Source: Euwallacea fornicatus (lineage: Eukaryota > Arthropoda > Insecta > Coleoptera > Curculionidae). From it: a stretch of 64,000 bases of DNA. Where the stretch lies: NCBI RefSeq assembly GCF_040115645.1, contig NC_089579.1, positions 1,178,001 to 1,242,000 of the forward strand. The letters are read 5' to 3'. The position numbers and the translations under genes are program-made. The notes beneath the pieces are model-generated. The model saw nothing but the letters and a program-made list of their open reading frames with translations. It did not search any database and was not told where the DNA came from. Shown piece after piece: positions 24,314 through 35,460 of the stretch (positions within the stretch are counted from its first letter, which is position 1; every line of letters starts with the position of its first letter).

Positions 24314-24437
24314 CGACAGCAGATGCAGTAGGAAAACTTGGGGAAGCGACGGCAGCAGCAGTGTCAGCGACAGCAGAAGCATTGTTTTCTTCATCTTCGA
24401 GCAGTCGGATGGGTCTGGCCTGTTTTCTTCGCGACAT
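24314..24437 (-). CDS. First coding exon of a NuRD-recruiting zinc-finger regulator (partial)
   Basis: The exon encodes 41 residues starting MSRRKQARPIRLLEDEE. The N-terminal MSRRKQxxP is the short peptide by which SALL, FOG/u-shaped, BCL11 and ZNF423/521-type proteins bind the RBBP4/7 subunit of the NuRD deacetylase complex; in those families it sits at the extreme N-terminus in a short first coding exon. Here the ATG at 24437 lies in GGAAAACATGTCG, a good insect start context, with an in-frame TGA 13 codons upstream and no earlier in-frame ATG. The frame passes an acidic patch (LEDEENN) and an Ala/Ser-rich stretch and meets a perfect donor, TCG|GTAAGT, with the intron starting at 24313. The frame stays open to 24084 if unspliced. 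No C2H2 finger exon is visible on the minus strand below this point, so intron 1 would exceed 24 kb. The motif does not tell the families apart, so no symbol is given. Confidence 0.7.
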
Positions 24438-24760
24438 GTTTTCCACTGCACAAGACACTGTCACGGTCCTGGATCACTCAACATATCGTCGCACTCATAT
24501 CATCAGTTATAATTTTCGGTGATTGGGGGGCAATACGGGGAAGCATAGAAGTGTGTACGACCTCGACGTCGCGGCGTCGCGATGCTGTCTAACGTAGCGC
24601 CGTTACGAATGGTGGGGACTCGATAAGGGCGGCGCGTCCGAACCACCCTCGTCGCAGGTCGGCAGGGGTCGGGTCGCGAGTTGGCGTATTGCAATTTTTG
24701 ATAGAAGATCATCCAGCACGGCACAGTCGGAAAATATCACTGCAAAGTCCTCTTTTTTCC
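24438..24760 (-). promoter_or_regulatory. Putative CpG-rich 5' UTR / promoter of the NuRD-motif gene
   Basis: Directly 5' of the MSRRKQ start codon, 24540-24690 is far richer in CpG (GACCTCGACGTCGCGGCGTC, GGCGGCGCGTCCG) than its surroundings. Reading toward the ATG there are minimal upstream ORFs, for example 24498-24478 (ATG, five codons, TGA), of the kind that lower translation of regulatory mRNAs. No TATA box is evident. The transcription start cannot be placed from sequence alone. Confidence 0.4.
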
Positions 24761-25785
24761 AGGTGTTTTAAATGAGTTCAGAGCCGGGTCACTGGGGGGC
24801 CCCTGCTAGCGAGTTGTACGGCGTGCGGTATTTGACTAAGTCAGAATGATATTCTCAGGCCGGCCCATGAAGCACCGCCCCTCTCGGATTACCTGGGAAG
24901 GGGGCCGTGGACTGGCTCATTCAAAGCGAGAATTGCTTACCGCTCGATTCATAAATCACTGATATTTTCAGGCTTCATTTTTCTCGATTTCGGATTAGAC
25001 GGATTCGATATAACACCATCGGATCGAGATTGCGATTTCGACCAGAGCGAGAGCAGCGGGAATTCGCAGTTTAAACGCATTTGTTTATTTATTCGATTCG
25101 GGTACTTGTTGCGTACAGTTACGGCAACTGATCAGGTTAACGCGATTTTTACTGCATTTAAACGTTATTTATCCCAAATTAATAGTCAACTTTTAATTTC
25201 GTCAATTCGCATCGAACGCTCAAAATTTGCAATTTCCCATTAAATTTACATTGCCGGAGGTCACTGCGCGTCCATGTTCATCGCTAGAGGTAGAAGAGAA
25301 GCGAAAAAAATTCTAAGATTTCCACTTTGTCACACAACGGCGGGCCATGGTCGGTTGCTTTGCAACCTCCTCCAGCAGAGCGGTCCAGGGCTGGACTGAA
25401 TCGGATCGGGCCCGGTGACGAAGTCACCTGCTGGCCGTACTAACATCTGGATGGACTGAGTGACAGCCCCAGCAACAGTGAATTCCTCAAAATACAAAAA
25501 TTATCAGCTTATTACTAAACATCTAATAACATACAGGGTAAATCGCAAACTGCAAGGTATATTTTTTTTGTGGAACTGTCCGTTTTTCATGAGATTTTCT
25601 GTTCACTTTTTCGATAACAGTTTAGCATCTATTGAAGTCTTAAAGGAACCCATGTTCTCCATGCTATTTACATAACCATCACGTAACAACCAACCTGAAT
25701 TAACTTGACTCCCATGCCATTGAAACGATTGAAACTAGATGGTAGTCGAGCATCAGTGCCAAATGAATAGGCACCTACACAAAAC
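24761..25785. other. Upstream flank, moderately GC-rich then AT-rich
   Basis: 24780-24910 is GC-rich (GGGGGGCCCCTGC, GGCCGGCCC), followed by mixed sequence with a second GC patch around 25330-25440. It could hold distal promoter sequence or 5' UTR exons of the minus-strand gene. An ACAGGGTA end motif lies at 25532. No exon recognised. Confidence 0.35.
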
Positions 25786-26345
25786 GACCATTATAGAAAG
25801 GGAATGTATAACTTTGCTGGTCGTGTGCTGAAACAGGAGAGCTCTTCAACGTTGCTATTCCATACAGAAAACCAGTAGCAAAATCTACAGTTTTAAAAAC
25901 GATCCGTAGATTCCGAGAAACGAATAAGATGTAAAAATAGACTTCGTTCCGCAAGAGTAAAACCGGCAACAAATAATGAAAAAACTTTAGATATTTTGTC
26001 AAAGATCCACACTTACTCCTCATCTTGAAGAACAGCCGCAAGCTTACTTAGATTGGATTATTCCTACCTGTTAGATGGGATAAAGCGCAGCGCGCAAAAT
26101 AGGATGGCCTCCTATATCACCAGATTTGACGCCAGTTTACTGACGTCTATGCGGTCATTTAACACGTGAAGTATAGCATAATATGCGACAGAATCGGTAG
26201 ATCGACGAAAAGCATTATTGAGGACTGCAACCTCAGCACTTCTGAAATGTTAGAAAATACTATTGACCTGCGTGCGTTATTGCAATTGGGCGTATTGTCG
26301 GGCACTACACAGATACACATGTCAAGCTCTTAAAAAAATTTGCTA
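25786..26345 (+). pseudogene. DD34E mariner-related transposase relic, copy 1
   Basis: Joined fragments in the expected order: AIPYRKPVAKSTVLKTIRRF (N-terminal HTH), RSARVKPATNNEKTLDILSK (linker after the GRP motif), KDPHLLLILKNSRK (second HTH start), then a large deletion, RWDKAQRAKIGWPPISPDLT (the WPPRSPDLTP motif before the last catalytic acid) and LSTSEMLENTIDLRALLQLG (C-terminal helices). The last piece is in another frame and stops lie between pieces. The first catalytic Asp region is missing. The family is the insect IS630/mariner-related group with C-terminal WPPRSPDLTPLDFF. It is non-functional. Confidence 0.7.
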
Positions 26346-26399
26346 CGATCAAATTAAGCTGTATTAGATTCAGAGGTGTATCAACCCAAATAACAAACA

Positions 26400-27010
26400 G
26401 ACGAAATTTAATTTATAAGTTTCCCAGATCCGAACCTCGTTTTACTGAAAGTTACTTGCTAGAAAAAAGTTGTTACCTCGGTCGCTGGTAAGATGAACAA
26501 TGGGCATAGAAATGCATTGATTACGAAAAATATTCCACTTTTATTATTGGAAAACCGGAAGCGTTGGATCTTGAAGATACGAAATTTTCAAATTTCCGAA
26601 AATGAGTTTTTTTCGAATTATTAGGAACTTAAAAAAAATTGTTACGTCGCTGATTATTCAAGGTAGAAAAGTTTGAAATAACGGGGGACGGTTTTTAGCT
26701 TTTTTTGAACTTTTTGAAAGTCATAGACGTATCAAGCTCTATTTTGAGAGTTTCAAAAGTTGACTTTTTAATTTACAAAAACAGCGTTTTTCTTTGAACT
26801 ATTGCTCAAAAAACCTTGTCGCTGGTGTTAAGAAGGACAATACCTTTACAGGAGTAGGTCCTTTTCGTAAGTTTTCGCACCTAAGCTTTTTGTACATCGA
26901 AAGCGCGTCAACCTGTATGGTGAAAAAATCAAAAATAAAATTTAGAAGAGCGAATTTTTCTTCAAATCACTTCTTTAAAAGCTTCGAGCTACGTTACCAG
27001 TCATTAAGAG
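26400..27010. repeat. Degenerate tandem array, ~172 bp period
   Basis: A block of the form AAAAAAnTTGTTACGTCGCTGG, preceded by a Phe-rich-looking TTTTTCnAACTATT segment, recurs at 26464, 26632 and 26809 (intervals 168 and 177 bp). Flanking words (GAAAATGAGTTTTTTTCGAA, AAAACAGCGTTTTTCTTTGA) also align. A fourth, poorer unit may end near 27000. The open frame 26794-27099 spans this array and is not a gene. Confidence 0.55.
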
Positions 27011-30000
27011 TACCTGCACTTGGGCTTGAAGAAAATCAAAGGCAAATCACGGCGTATTTTTTAGGAGTTGCAAAAACGCTTTTTAAATTTAAAATTTGAA
27101 AAATGTTCAAACCGTCGATAAATAATTCATCCGCTAATTTTTTCTTCGGCAAAAGCCAAAAGTAGTGTTTGTTCCGTGCGATTGCAACACTTAGGCAGCT
27201 CGAGTGATTTCGAATGCTGAACCAATTAGATTTCTCCGCCTTATCATCCGCATTCAGCATTCACATCATGCAAACCCTATTGGCCTATTTTATTATCCAA
27301 TCGAAAGTCGTCTGCAATTATCAATCAATCATTCATTTTAAGGATTAATAAGTATAATGTTAATGGCTATTGACAAGTAAATTGCTCTCTGTGCGGTCGC
27401 GTAGCTTTTATACCGTACAATGGCGGCGCGACAGTATCTAATTTATTTATCGCACGCCAAATACAAGCAAACAGAGTACAACCAGTCAGTTTTATTGGTT
27501 TATGGTAGATTATACCAGATGTTTCCACCTTGTCTCCAAGAAGTGAGTCTTGTTTGAAAATTATGATTTTTCCGTCGGTAGGTACCGGTTTAAATGGAGA
27601 ATAATTATTTTAATGACCTTCGCGCATATATCAACAACATTTGAGACATTTTATTCAGACTAAAAAAGGATTAAAAAATGAATTTTAAATTTCCTCACCT
27701 TTTTTCGGCACAATCACAATGCGCCGACCAGTTTCTCATGCGCGTCCCGAAAAGTTTTATGACAGTATCGATATAATAAATATTGGTTAGTCCGAGTACA
27801 AAGAAATTCGGAGACAAGTCCAGCCCCAGGTCTGCCTTTGTGTCACTGGCAGGCCCAAAACTACGAAAACTTTATCTAATTAGGACCCAAACAGATATAA
27901 TATAGATTTATGGACAGTTTTGGGGCAGAAGTGGATTGCGGTGATTTGTGGCTTTCCAATTAGGTTTTCTTAATGTGGACGTTCAAAAGAAGTTAGTTGT
28001 GGTTTGCTACTTCTATGTAAGGCATCAGTTTAACTGCCCACGCCACGGACACGATTCGATTACAAAAAATAATGGACACTTTAAAATCCTAAATGTTGAA
28101 TCTTGATGAGCAACGACCTAGCAGGACCCGACGCAGCATTGTTTTTACAGTTTTGACCCCGTTTTTCATGGGAAATGAGATACTAATTCATGGCGGCAAA
28201 ATCGGAGAAAATGGCGACACCATGATCCCTCGATTCTTGTGTGCCAAAGGACGGTTCGCGTTATCGTTCGGGTTATGGTTTGGTTACGGATGGGTCAAAT
28301 ATTGTAAGACTCTGTATTGTTTTGACCATGACCGTCGCCGTGGGCTTGTTTAACCGAAATAGTAGAATATTTCGTGAAGAGGAATTACTTTCATGCGCAT
28401 CGACAACGAAAAATTTATGACTGAAGAAAAATGTTTGGGGCTTCGATTCAGGATTGAAAACGTAAAATTATTCTAAAGTCCGCGCAAAAATTCCGATGTT
28501 GTAGGGAAATCACTAAATTAAAAAAAAAAAAAATCAACATTTTCACAATCACTGGAAAATTTAAGTAGCACGATTTCATCTCGAGTCCAAAAGATTTCTA
28601 TTGGATTATGACCGGGAACTCTAAATATCTAGTTCCATTAGAGGTCTAAAAAGTCGAAAATGCCTCAAGGTCGGAGCAAAAGTATAAATTCGGCAGTTGG
28701 GCTTGGGTGCGATTTTCTTTTTAATTGAAAATGAAAATGTCGATATTTTCCGAAATTTTCGGACGTAATTTTACTCTGAAAAATTATGCTGTAATTTCGT
28801 TAAACCCAATAAGTTTAAAATTTTAAGTGGTGTTATTGGCGGGAAAGCAAACCCATAAATCAATTTGGATTCGAGAAAAAATAAAAAAAACACGATCAAA
28901 AAGTTCAATGCAAAAGATTTTGATTTTGCAGCGTAATTACCGCATTAAAAAAATCGAAAATTTATTAAAAAGAATTTACACCTTGTACTATCGCTTCGAG
29001 TGCAACCGGTTCAAGTATTCTCATCGCGAACTCAAATTCTATAAAGTTTGCACAATAAATGAACAAAATTTGTAGTTCGAGGTTAAAATCGGAATTCTAT
29101 GGCTTTGACTTGGGGCACAAAAGTGTTTAAACGTAATTTTAAAGTTTCATTAGGGCTTTGATGCGAGTTTCTTAAAATGTGGACAGGAAAAACTGATTTT
29201 GTACCGAACTGATCTGATTCACAAAATTTTTTGACTTATTTGATTTCGTTTCCGGGTGATGGTTTCCACGCAAATTTCAAAAATATCCAATAAGAGAGGC
29301 GATTTATTAAAAAATCGAGCCCCTCCTGGCACACGCTGAATGATGGTCAGGGAAATTCAGGATCGTGCAAAAATAAAAAAAAAGTTGTTATATGCGTCGA
29401 AAATTCTGAAAAGACCATTTCAGGGTCCGGAAAAGAGAAAATTCGGATTTGCGGCGCATCAAAAAATTCAGAAACTTTTCTGGAGAGATTAAAATAAGTG
29501 ATTGAATTAGTCCCAGAGTGATTTACATCCAGTAGACATTGAAGTTGTGATCGATCCTACAAAAATTTTTAAATTAGCATTTTTTTCCTCTAAATTCTTC
29601 TGCTAAATAAAACAGATGAATAAATTGATCTGCGAAATTTTTATAGAAACGAAACGATAATACGTCACCAACATGATTATTCATAATTAGCGCACATAAG
29701 ATCGCCGCCCTGCACACTTTCGGGAGCGTTTTGCGAAGACTCTAGATGGTTGAAAAATGATGAGAAAAGTCAGGGCGCGTTTCTGAAAACTTATGAAAAG
29801 GAACCATGTCGATTCGGGCTAATGGGGAACTTTTAAAGAAAATTTATGTTAATCCTGCAGAACTCCAATCAAAAACGTCATCTTTTTAATTCCAGCCGCG
29901 GTTCATTAAGCAACATCATTAAACGTGCGATCACTGGAGACCAGAACTTCTAACTCATTAACACTGGAGTGCAATTTAGTGTCTCATTCTAAGTAGTCCT

Positions 30001-30760
30001 CCTTTCGCCTTTGTCTTAATACGTAAAAATTCATTAGCTAGACCTAAAATTTGGAACGTTCAAAGCTCAATTTTGGCCCGACGAACGCACGTTTTTATTC
30101 ACGAATACGTCCACATATTCGCCCATAAATATAAAAGAATAATAAGCAAATCCGTCCTCGATGCACGCAATCCAACATGAAAAGCACTTCATACAGTGAC
30201 AGTTCAACAATAAGGGATTTTAATACCGCAACTGCTCCCTGAGAAGGTCTCCAATAAATCTGTCATCGGCGTCAGCAGGCCCAAGACATGCAAATGCTCG
30301 CATATATGATACATCTGAAAATTTTTCAGTATTATTTTTCAGTAGAGTCATGTCTTGGTGACGGTTGTCTGCGCCGCCGATGGATGTCTGGATACAGTCG
30401 TAACAAATGGGCGGCGGCTCGCATAAAGGACCCACCGGGCAATTCCGATGACAGATACATAATATTGTTATGGAAATATTAATATAGGACCGAGAATAAA
30501 GGAAGCATAAATCTAAGAAAGGCTATGACGCGAAGCAACTGTTTGAGGCTTCGCAGATGATTTCTGGTTTGTTCACAGTTGGTTGATGGGCATAAATTTA
30601 GTGACTATTGTTTTTTGTTACTTGAGCTTCGGCTTCTTGCTCGTCCCTTTCTTCCTACATTGTTTTGGTCAGCCGGTGAACGGCATGAAGATACGGTGAA
30701 TCATTAGGTGAGCACTGAAACTGTAGAGATTAACATTGAGAGCGTCGATTTGAGGACGTG
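27011..30760. other. Non-coding stretch, strongly AT-rich centre
   Basis: 27.3-28.1 kb is ordinary AT-rich DNA. 28.4-29.6 kb is A-rich with recurring GAAAATTCGG and GGGCTTnG.TGCGA words (28697 and 29153), possibly another worn tandem array. 30.2-30.5 kb holds a minus-strand frame with six Cys (CHRNCPVGPLCEPPPICYDC) but without clear splice limits, so it is not called. Nothing else seen. Confidence 0.4.
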
Positions 30761-31504
30761 CAGCGAAAGTCGCGAATAACGACGTCGGTCATAACGAGTC
30801 GCACATAGAGACGGACACTCGAAGGTTCGGTCGGATTTGCATGTGTCCCATTGGAAAAAAGTCGCTGTTAGCGTCCGCGAAAAGAGGCATCTTTGGCGGT
30901 TCGCTGGACGCGCGTAACGACGCTACGGGACGTGTTGTAGTAATTGTGGCATAAAATCCACTTATTGGACAGGGCATCCGTGGAGCGATCTAGATTTTTC
31001 ACAAGCGGCATTATAGACAAATTCTAGAAAATTTCTTTCCGATCTACGCATTTGACACGCCCGTGTAGGGCTGCGATTTCTATGGAGAGCCGCCACGACA
31101 CCGCTCTCTTGCGAGTCACGCCCTCGTCTTGTGCAATTTCTAATTGAACACTGGCAGTGTTGGCTCCATATTACAATTACTATAAACACACAAAACGTCC
31201 GTCTCTCTGGGCCGTTTACAGGCACTAAACGACTAAAACTGCGACAAGGGCTTGTCCATTTCAGCCTTAGAACCCGAGTTTTCATGTGTCGGCGTTCTCA
31301 TTTACGTACGCCCAAAGAAATTAATTTTTAATACGACAGTGTGGAGAGAATGGGAATTATCGGGAGAATTCCTGTATTACGAACGAGGACCTTATAAATT
31401 GGAGGCTGCGTTCGCTGTACAGGGCCATTCGAACTCCACGACACGCCCACTTTATGCGAAAACATATGGGCTTAGCTAAGTCATTTTTTCGCTACGTTAA
31501 GTTA

Positions 31505-32247
31505 GAGGACTTAAACTAAAATAAGCGTTGAAAACGTCCAAATATGGAAAGCGACGCTCGGCGGCGCCGCGTAGACGCTGCGCGGTTTTCTCGGAAGCAC
31601 AACTTTTTCCCAAAAACGCGAACGACACATTCTAAGCAAATTTTGAATAAGAACGTTTTTGAAATATTTAGTCGTTTAAAAGCTACAGGAGAAATAAATA
31701 GTAACACATCATGTAATTTTCTGTTAATACTACTGCTAATGGCAAGAAGAAAGCCAATTACTCTCATTTCTTTCTAAAACAGTCGAAGTCATCAAAATCA
31801 ATAAACGTGTACTGCATATACCGGGCGACTCTAGACCGATGGAAGAGGCAAATGTGTTGAAATCGAGAAGATCCGCTAAAAAATGTGCGAATAAAGTCGA
31901 CTTTTTATGCCGCCAGCTGAGGTCACCTTCACCTGTCATTTGCGGTCAACCAAGTTTTTCCAAATGGAATAGCCAATTTTTTTAAGACTTCAATTCTTCG
32001 CTGGCAGTAAAAATGTTTTCACTTGAAGCATTGTTAACGTCCGTTTCTCCTGGAGCTTTTACACGATTAGAAATTTCGAAAATCTTTTTATGAAAAAAGT
32101 TGTTTAAAATGTATCGTTGCTTGAAAATTCGAAATTTTTGAAAAAAACCGGTAGGGTGCCGAAAAACAATGCAGCGTCGGCGACGCCGCGCCCAGCGTCG
32201 CTTTGACCATTTTAATGCTTTTAGCATTTATTTCGGCTGACGTCCTC
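31505..32247. repeat. Foldback element, family C, 743 bp
   Basis: Arms of roughly 230-250 bp (31505-31735 and 31995-32247) are inverted copies. Both begin GAGGAC, then AAAGCGACGCTCGGCGGCGC / AAAGCGACGCTGGGCGCGGC, and later GTTTAAAAGCTACAGGAGAA / GTGTAAAAGCTCCAGGAGAA. The CG-rich block near each end contrasts with AT-rich surroundings. No coding capacity. Probably nested in the pogo element 30761-34075. No clear target duplication. Confidence 0.7.
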
Positions 32248-32382
32248 ATATTTAATGCGGTGAAAAATTACTTCGCTAAGTCCATCTGCTTCCGTATCAA
32301 GCGAGTGGGGCGTCGATTTTGCGTGACCCTGTACGTTCCAGCTTTTGTACGTTATCGTAATTTTGTTGCGTTTTAAAGAGTG

Positions 32383-33736
32383 ACTTCAAGTGAAAGAAAA
32401 GTTTTGTCCACCGAAGAGAGAGATATGATAACCTCCGGACTTGAAGCAGGTAAAAGCGACAATACCATTGCGAATGGGTTGAACTTATCACGATTGATCG
32501 TTCATAAAATTTCGAAGAACTGAGGAAATATCAAGAATGCGTTTAATGAAAATTTGTTGTCAAAGAAAAAACTTTAGCCGTCCAATCATGGGGATATTGA
32601 TCAGGCATTATTTAAGTTCCTCAAAGAGGACAGGAGTAAACGAGCGGCAACTAGTGCCCCAATACTATCGGCAAAACGGGATAGTTTGCTAAAATAACGA
32701 ATAGATGGTCAGAATGTAAATGCTAAGAAAGCTACATTAAACGCTTTGGCTAAAGACATACACATAGCATATGGAAACATTAGTGGTGAAGCTGCTATGT
32801 AGCATTTGCAGGTGCAGAGAACTAGCTCAAGACTGTGTGGTCAAAAATTCAAAAAAATTATCAGAGTGATGCGGTTTTTAACGCAGATGAAACGAGCTTT
32901 TTCTACAAAACGACTTCTAAGAAACCACTGAAATTTAAAAGACTCAAGGAAATAATTACTCTTTGTTGCCGCTAATGTGACAGATATCAGGTCATCATAA
33001 GAAAAACGTACGATAATTTTTCTTGGAAAATCAAAAAACTCTCACCGTTTCCGGAATATTAAGTCGTAACCTGTATCCCGAAAGTTTGACAAAAAAAACC
33101 TGGGTGACGTCAAATTTTTTTTTAAAAATTTGGGAGGACTGGGCCACTGAATTAAAGAGAAAAAGAAGAAAAAACTTTTGGTAGACAAGCGCACCCAAAA
33201 ATGTCAAATTTGGAGAATATTCAACGTTCAGTATCTTCCATCGCGCACCACATCAGTCCTACGGCCGGTTAACCGGGGTATCATAACATCAATGAAAGGA
33301 AATTTTAAAAAGCTTCGGCTAATGAATATCATTGATTATTAATGAACATTATTGACATAAATGAATATCAACGATCACCCCGAACAATCACAAATCGTTT
33401 CAGACCTACAGCTTTGCCGCTAGCACCAGTAGCTGACGACTTTAAAGAGAAGGAGGATCTTCCTTTACTTGAGGTGGCAAAAAAGGTAAATGATGATTTT
33501 GAAGAAGAAAATGATGGGTCCCTTGTTAAGATATAAGAAAACCTTACATTGTCAAATGAATTATGGATTGATTTTTTAAATGTTGACCCTCACTCGGAAA
33601 CAAACGATACTTTATCTGACGAGCAAATTGCAGACGAAACGCTCATCACTCAAGGTATCCGAGATGGGAGCGGTGAAGACTCTGAGGATGGTTCAGATTT
33701 TAAGTCGCCGCGAATCGTGGAAGCTCTACAACTCTG
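32383..33736 (+). pseudogene. Tigger/pogo (CENP-B-like) transposase relic
   Basis: The start region reads RKVLSTEERDMITSGLEAGK..NTIANGLNLSRLIVHKI, a CENP-B-type HTH. It is followed after stops by a second helical DNA-binding region, then NADETSFFYKTTSKKPLKF (first catalytic Asp in the NADETG-type motif), TSVLRPVNRGIITSMKGNF (the SxLQPMDQGVI motif, with Q and D changed), and an acidic tail with VAKKVNDDFEEENDGSLVK and SDEQIADETLITQG. The order and spacing fit a full-length transposase of about 450-500 residues. At least six in-frame stops or frameshifts break it, and the segment around the second catalytic Asp is not recognisable. Dead, but close to full length. Confidence 0.75.
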
Positions 33737-34189
33737 AAGAGTTTCGGCCCATACGGTCGTTTCAGCGACAAAAGGCTTCTGAATGAAATCAGTTCGACAG
33801 GGAAAACAATTTAATTTATTTATTTTAATTTACGTTGCAAAAAGCAAACAAAAACTACCGAATATTTGAATAAATAATGTGTTTTTACCGTGCATATGTA
33901 AATATAAACAAGTTAGAAGTTATATTAAATTATTCACGGTTTATTATTTATCTATTATAATTTTTATTTTTTTAAATAAATTTTTGTTTCTTTAATCATA
34001 AAAAACGAAGCGACGACCGGATATCATGACCCATTTTACTCGGTCCCTCGCCGTCGTTATAGTCGACTTTCACTGTAGTTCTACAATTGAAATTGAATAA
34101 TGAAAATGAGAAGTTTGCTGTTATAAAATAACCGTACGACTAAAGAGTCACGTGTCAGAAACGAACAAAATAATTAGTAGAAAGTAAGT

Positions 34190-35460
34190 TTCCGAACTCG
34201 GTAGGGAAGCTCCCAAAAAACTAGCACGATAGGTGTTTCTCCGTTTTTCCATGAATTAGACTGTAAATTCAAGGACAGACAGAGGCATTCCATGACGCGA
34301 AATTCTAAGAAAACCAGTGCCGCACTTCGATTCTGAACAAAACGGCAAACGACCTAAGAAGAAACGTATTTTTCTACGTTAATGTCTTTGTACACTTTAA
34401 TTTTGCGCCGCCCTTTTATTCCATGAATCGTGCCATAACTTCCATAGTAAATACTTGAAAACTTCAAGCTCAGAATTGTAGAAAAACAGGAGCATGTTCC
34501 AAATTCAATAGCAAAGTTAAAAAAAAAAAAGAAAATCCGATAGGGTCTCTTCTTTTTTAGGAGTAAATGCCCTTTGGCGGGTTCATATTAAGTCCTCTCT
34601 TTTTGTAGCATGGATCAGGCTTGAAATTTAAGGATAAACAGAAGAAACTTGGGACGTTTTTTTGGGGAAAAACCACTGGCGTGCTTTGCTTTCTTTTGTA
34701 AAAGTTTCAGTTTTTCTTGCGTAAATGAATGTTTGTAATTTTACGTTGAGTACTGCTCTGGAATTTCCTAAGTCGTGCTGTAAAATTCAGCGCAAATAAA
34801 TGAGAGTTAAAAAGCTCAGTCACATAAAAATTCACTGGCGAAATCTGTTTCTATAAAAAAAACTGCAAACGATCAAAGGTGAAGTCTGTTCTCACGCGTA
34901 AGCAGTTTTTGTAGGTTCGTGTGAGAAGTACTGCCACGTTATTCCATGAATCAAGCTCCCAAACTGAGAGACACCTTGGCGAAAGAAAGTCAGTGGGGCA
35001 GGTGCTTACTTCCAGTGAATATTCAAGTTTTCACTTAGTCCATAAATGAATCTTTGCAGACTCACATTGAGTACTGCTTTGGGACTGGCAGGGGAAACTG
35101 GGCAAACTCAATTATTCAACGAAGTCATTTGTCGTGAAATCCCATAACGAAATTTGCAAACAGTACCGTTGCAGTCTATTTTAGGCACAAATGCCTCAAT
35201 TTTCGTTCATGCAAAGTACTGCCCTGTTATTACGGGAATCGGGCTGTAAACGTCAGGACTCAGGGATCTTGGGGTCAAACGCTACGTATAAAAAATTGAA
35301 GTGTATTTAAATAATTTAGCGGCAAATTGCAAGCAAGCTCAAGTTAACTACTGCCCTGTCATTATACCAATCAGGTCCCTTGGGGCACTAAATTATAAAA
35401 AAATCAGTATCGTAATTTGATTCTAAAACTGGAAGAATATTATTCAACAAAAACTTCAAA
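34190..35460. repeat. Degenerate tandem array, ~170 bp period, about 8 units
   Basis: A core of the form GAGTACTGCCCTGTTATTCC followed by ATGAATCnGGCTGTAAA recurs near 34242, 34414, 34590, 34755, 34930, 35073, 35220 and 35350; intervals are about 172, 176, 165, 175, 143, 147 and 130 bp. A second conserved block (AAAAACCACTGGCG..GCAAACGA) precedes each core in several units. Units become shorter to the right. Strong divergence indicates age. No coding. Confidence 0.7.

Larger units (their letters stand above)
30761..34075 (+). mobile_element. Pogo/Tigger-type element with nested insertion
   Basis: The right end, reversed, is CAGTGAAAGTCGACTATAAC and the candidate left end at 30761 is CAGCGAAAGTCGCGAATAAC, a clear pogo-style inverted repeat. 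TA follows the right end. A broken CENP-B-like transposase (32383-33736) lies inside and reads toward the right end. A foldback element (31505-32247) lies between the left end and the transposase; without it the element would be about 2.57 kb, normal for this group. The left boundary is an inference because 30830-31500 has no recognised element sequence. Confidence 0.6.

Noticed and set aside
24160..24420. CAG/GCAGCAG-rich stretch on the plus strand as a separate plus-strand gene
   Set aside because: The same bases code the Ala/Ser-rich part of the minus-strand exon; the plus-strand frames lack a start context or domain.
28827..29075. Lys-rich 82-codon frame
   Set aside because: A-rich low-complexity sequence; no family resemblance.
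30220..30435. Cys-rich minus-strand frame (CHRNCPVGPLCEPPPICYDC)
   Set aside because: The Cys spacing fits no zinc-finger or EGF pattern, and no matching acceptor and donor pair bounds it.
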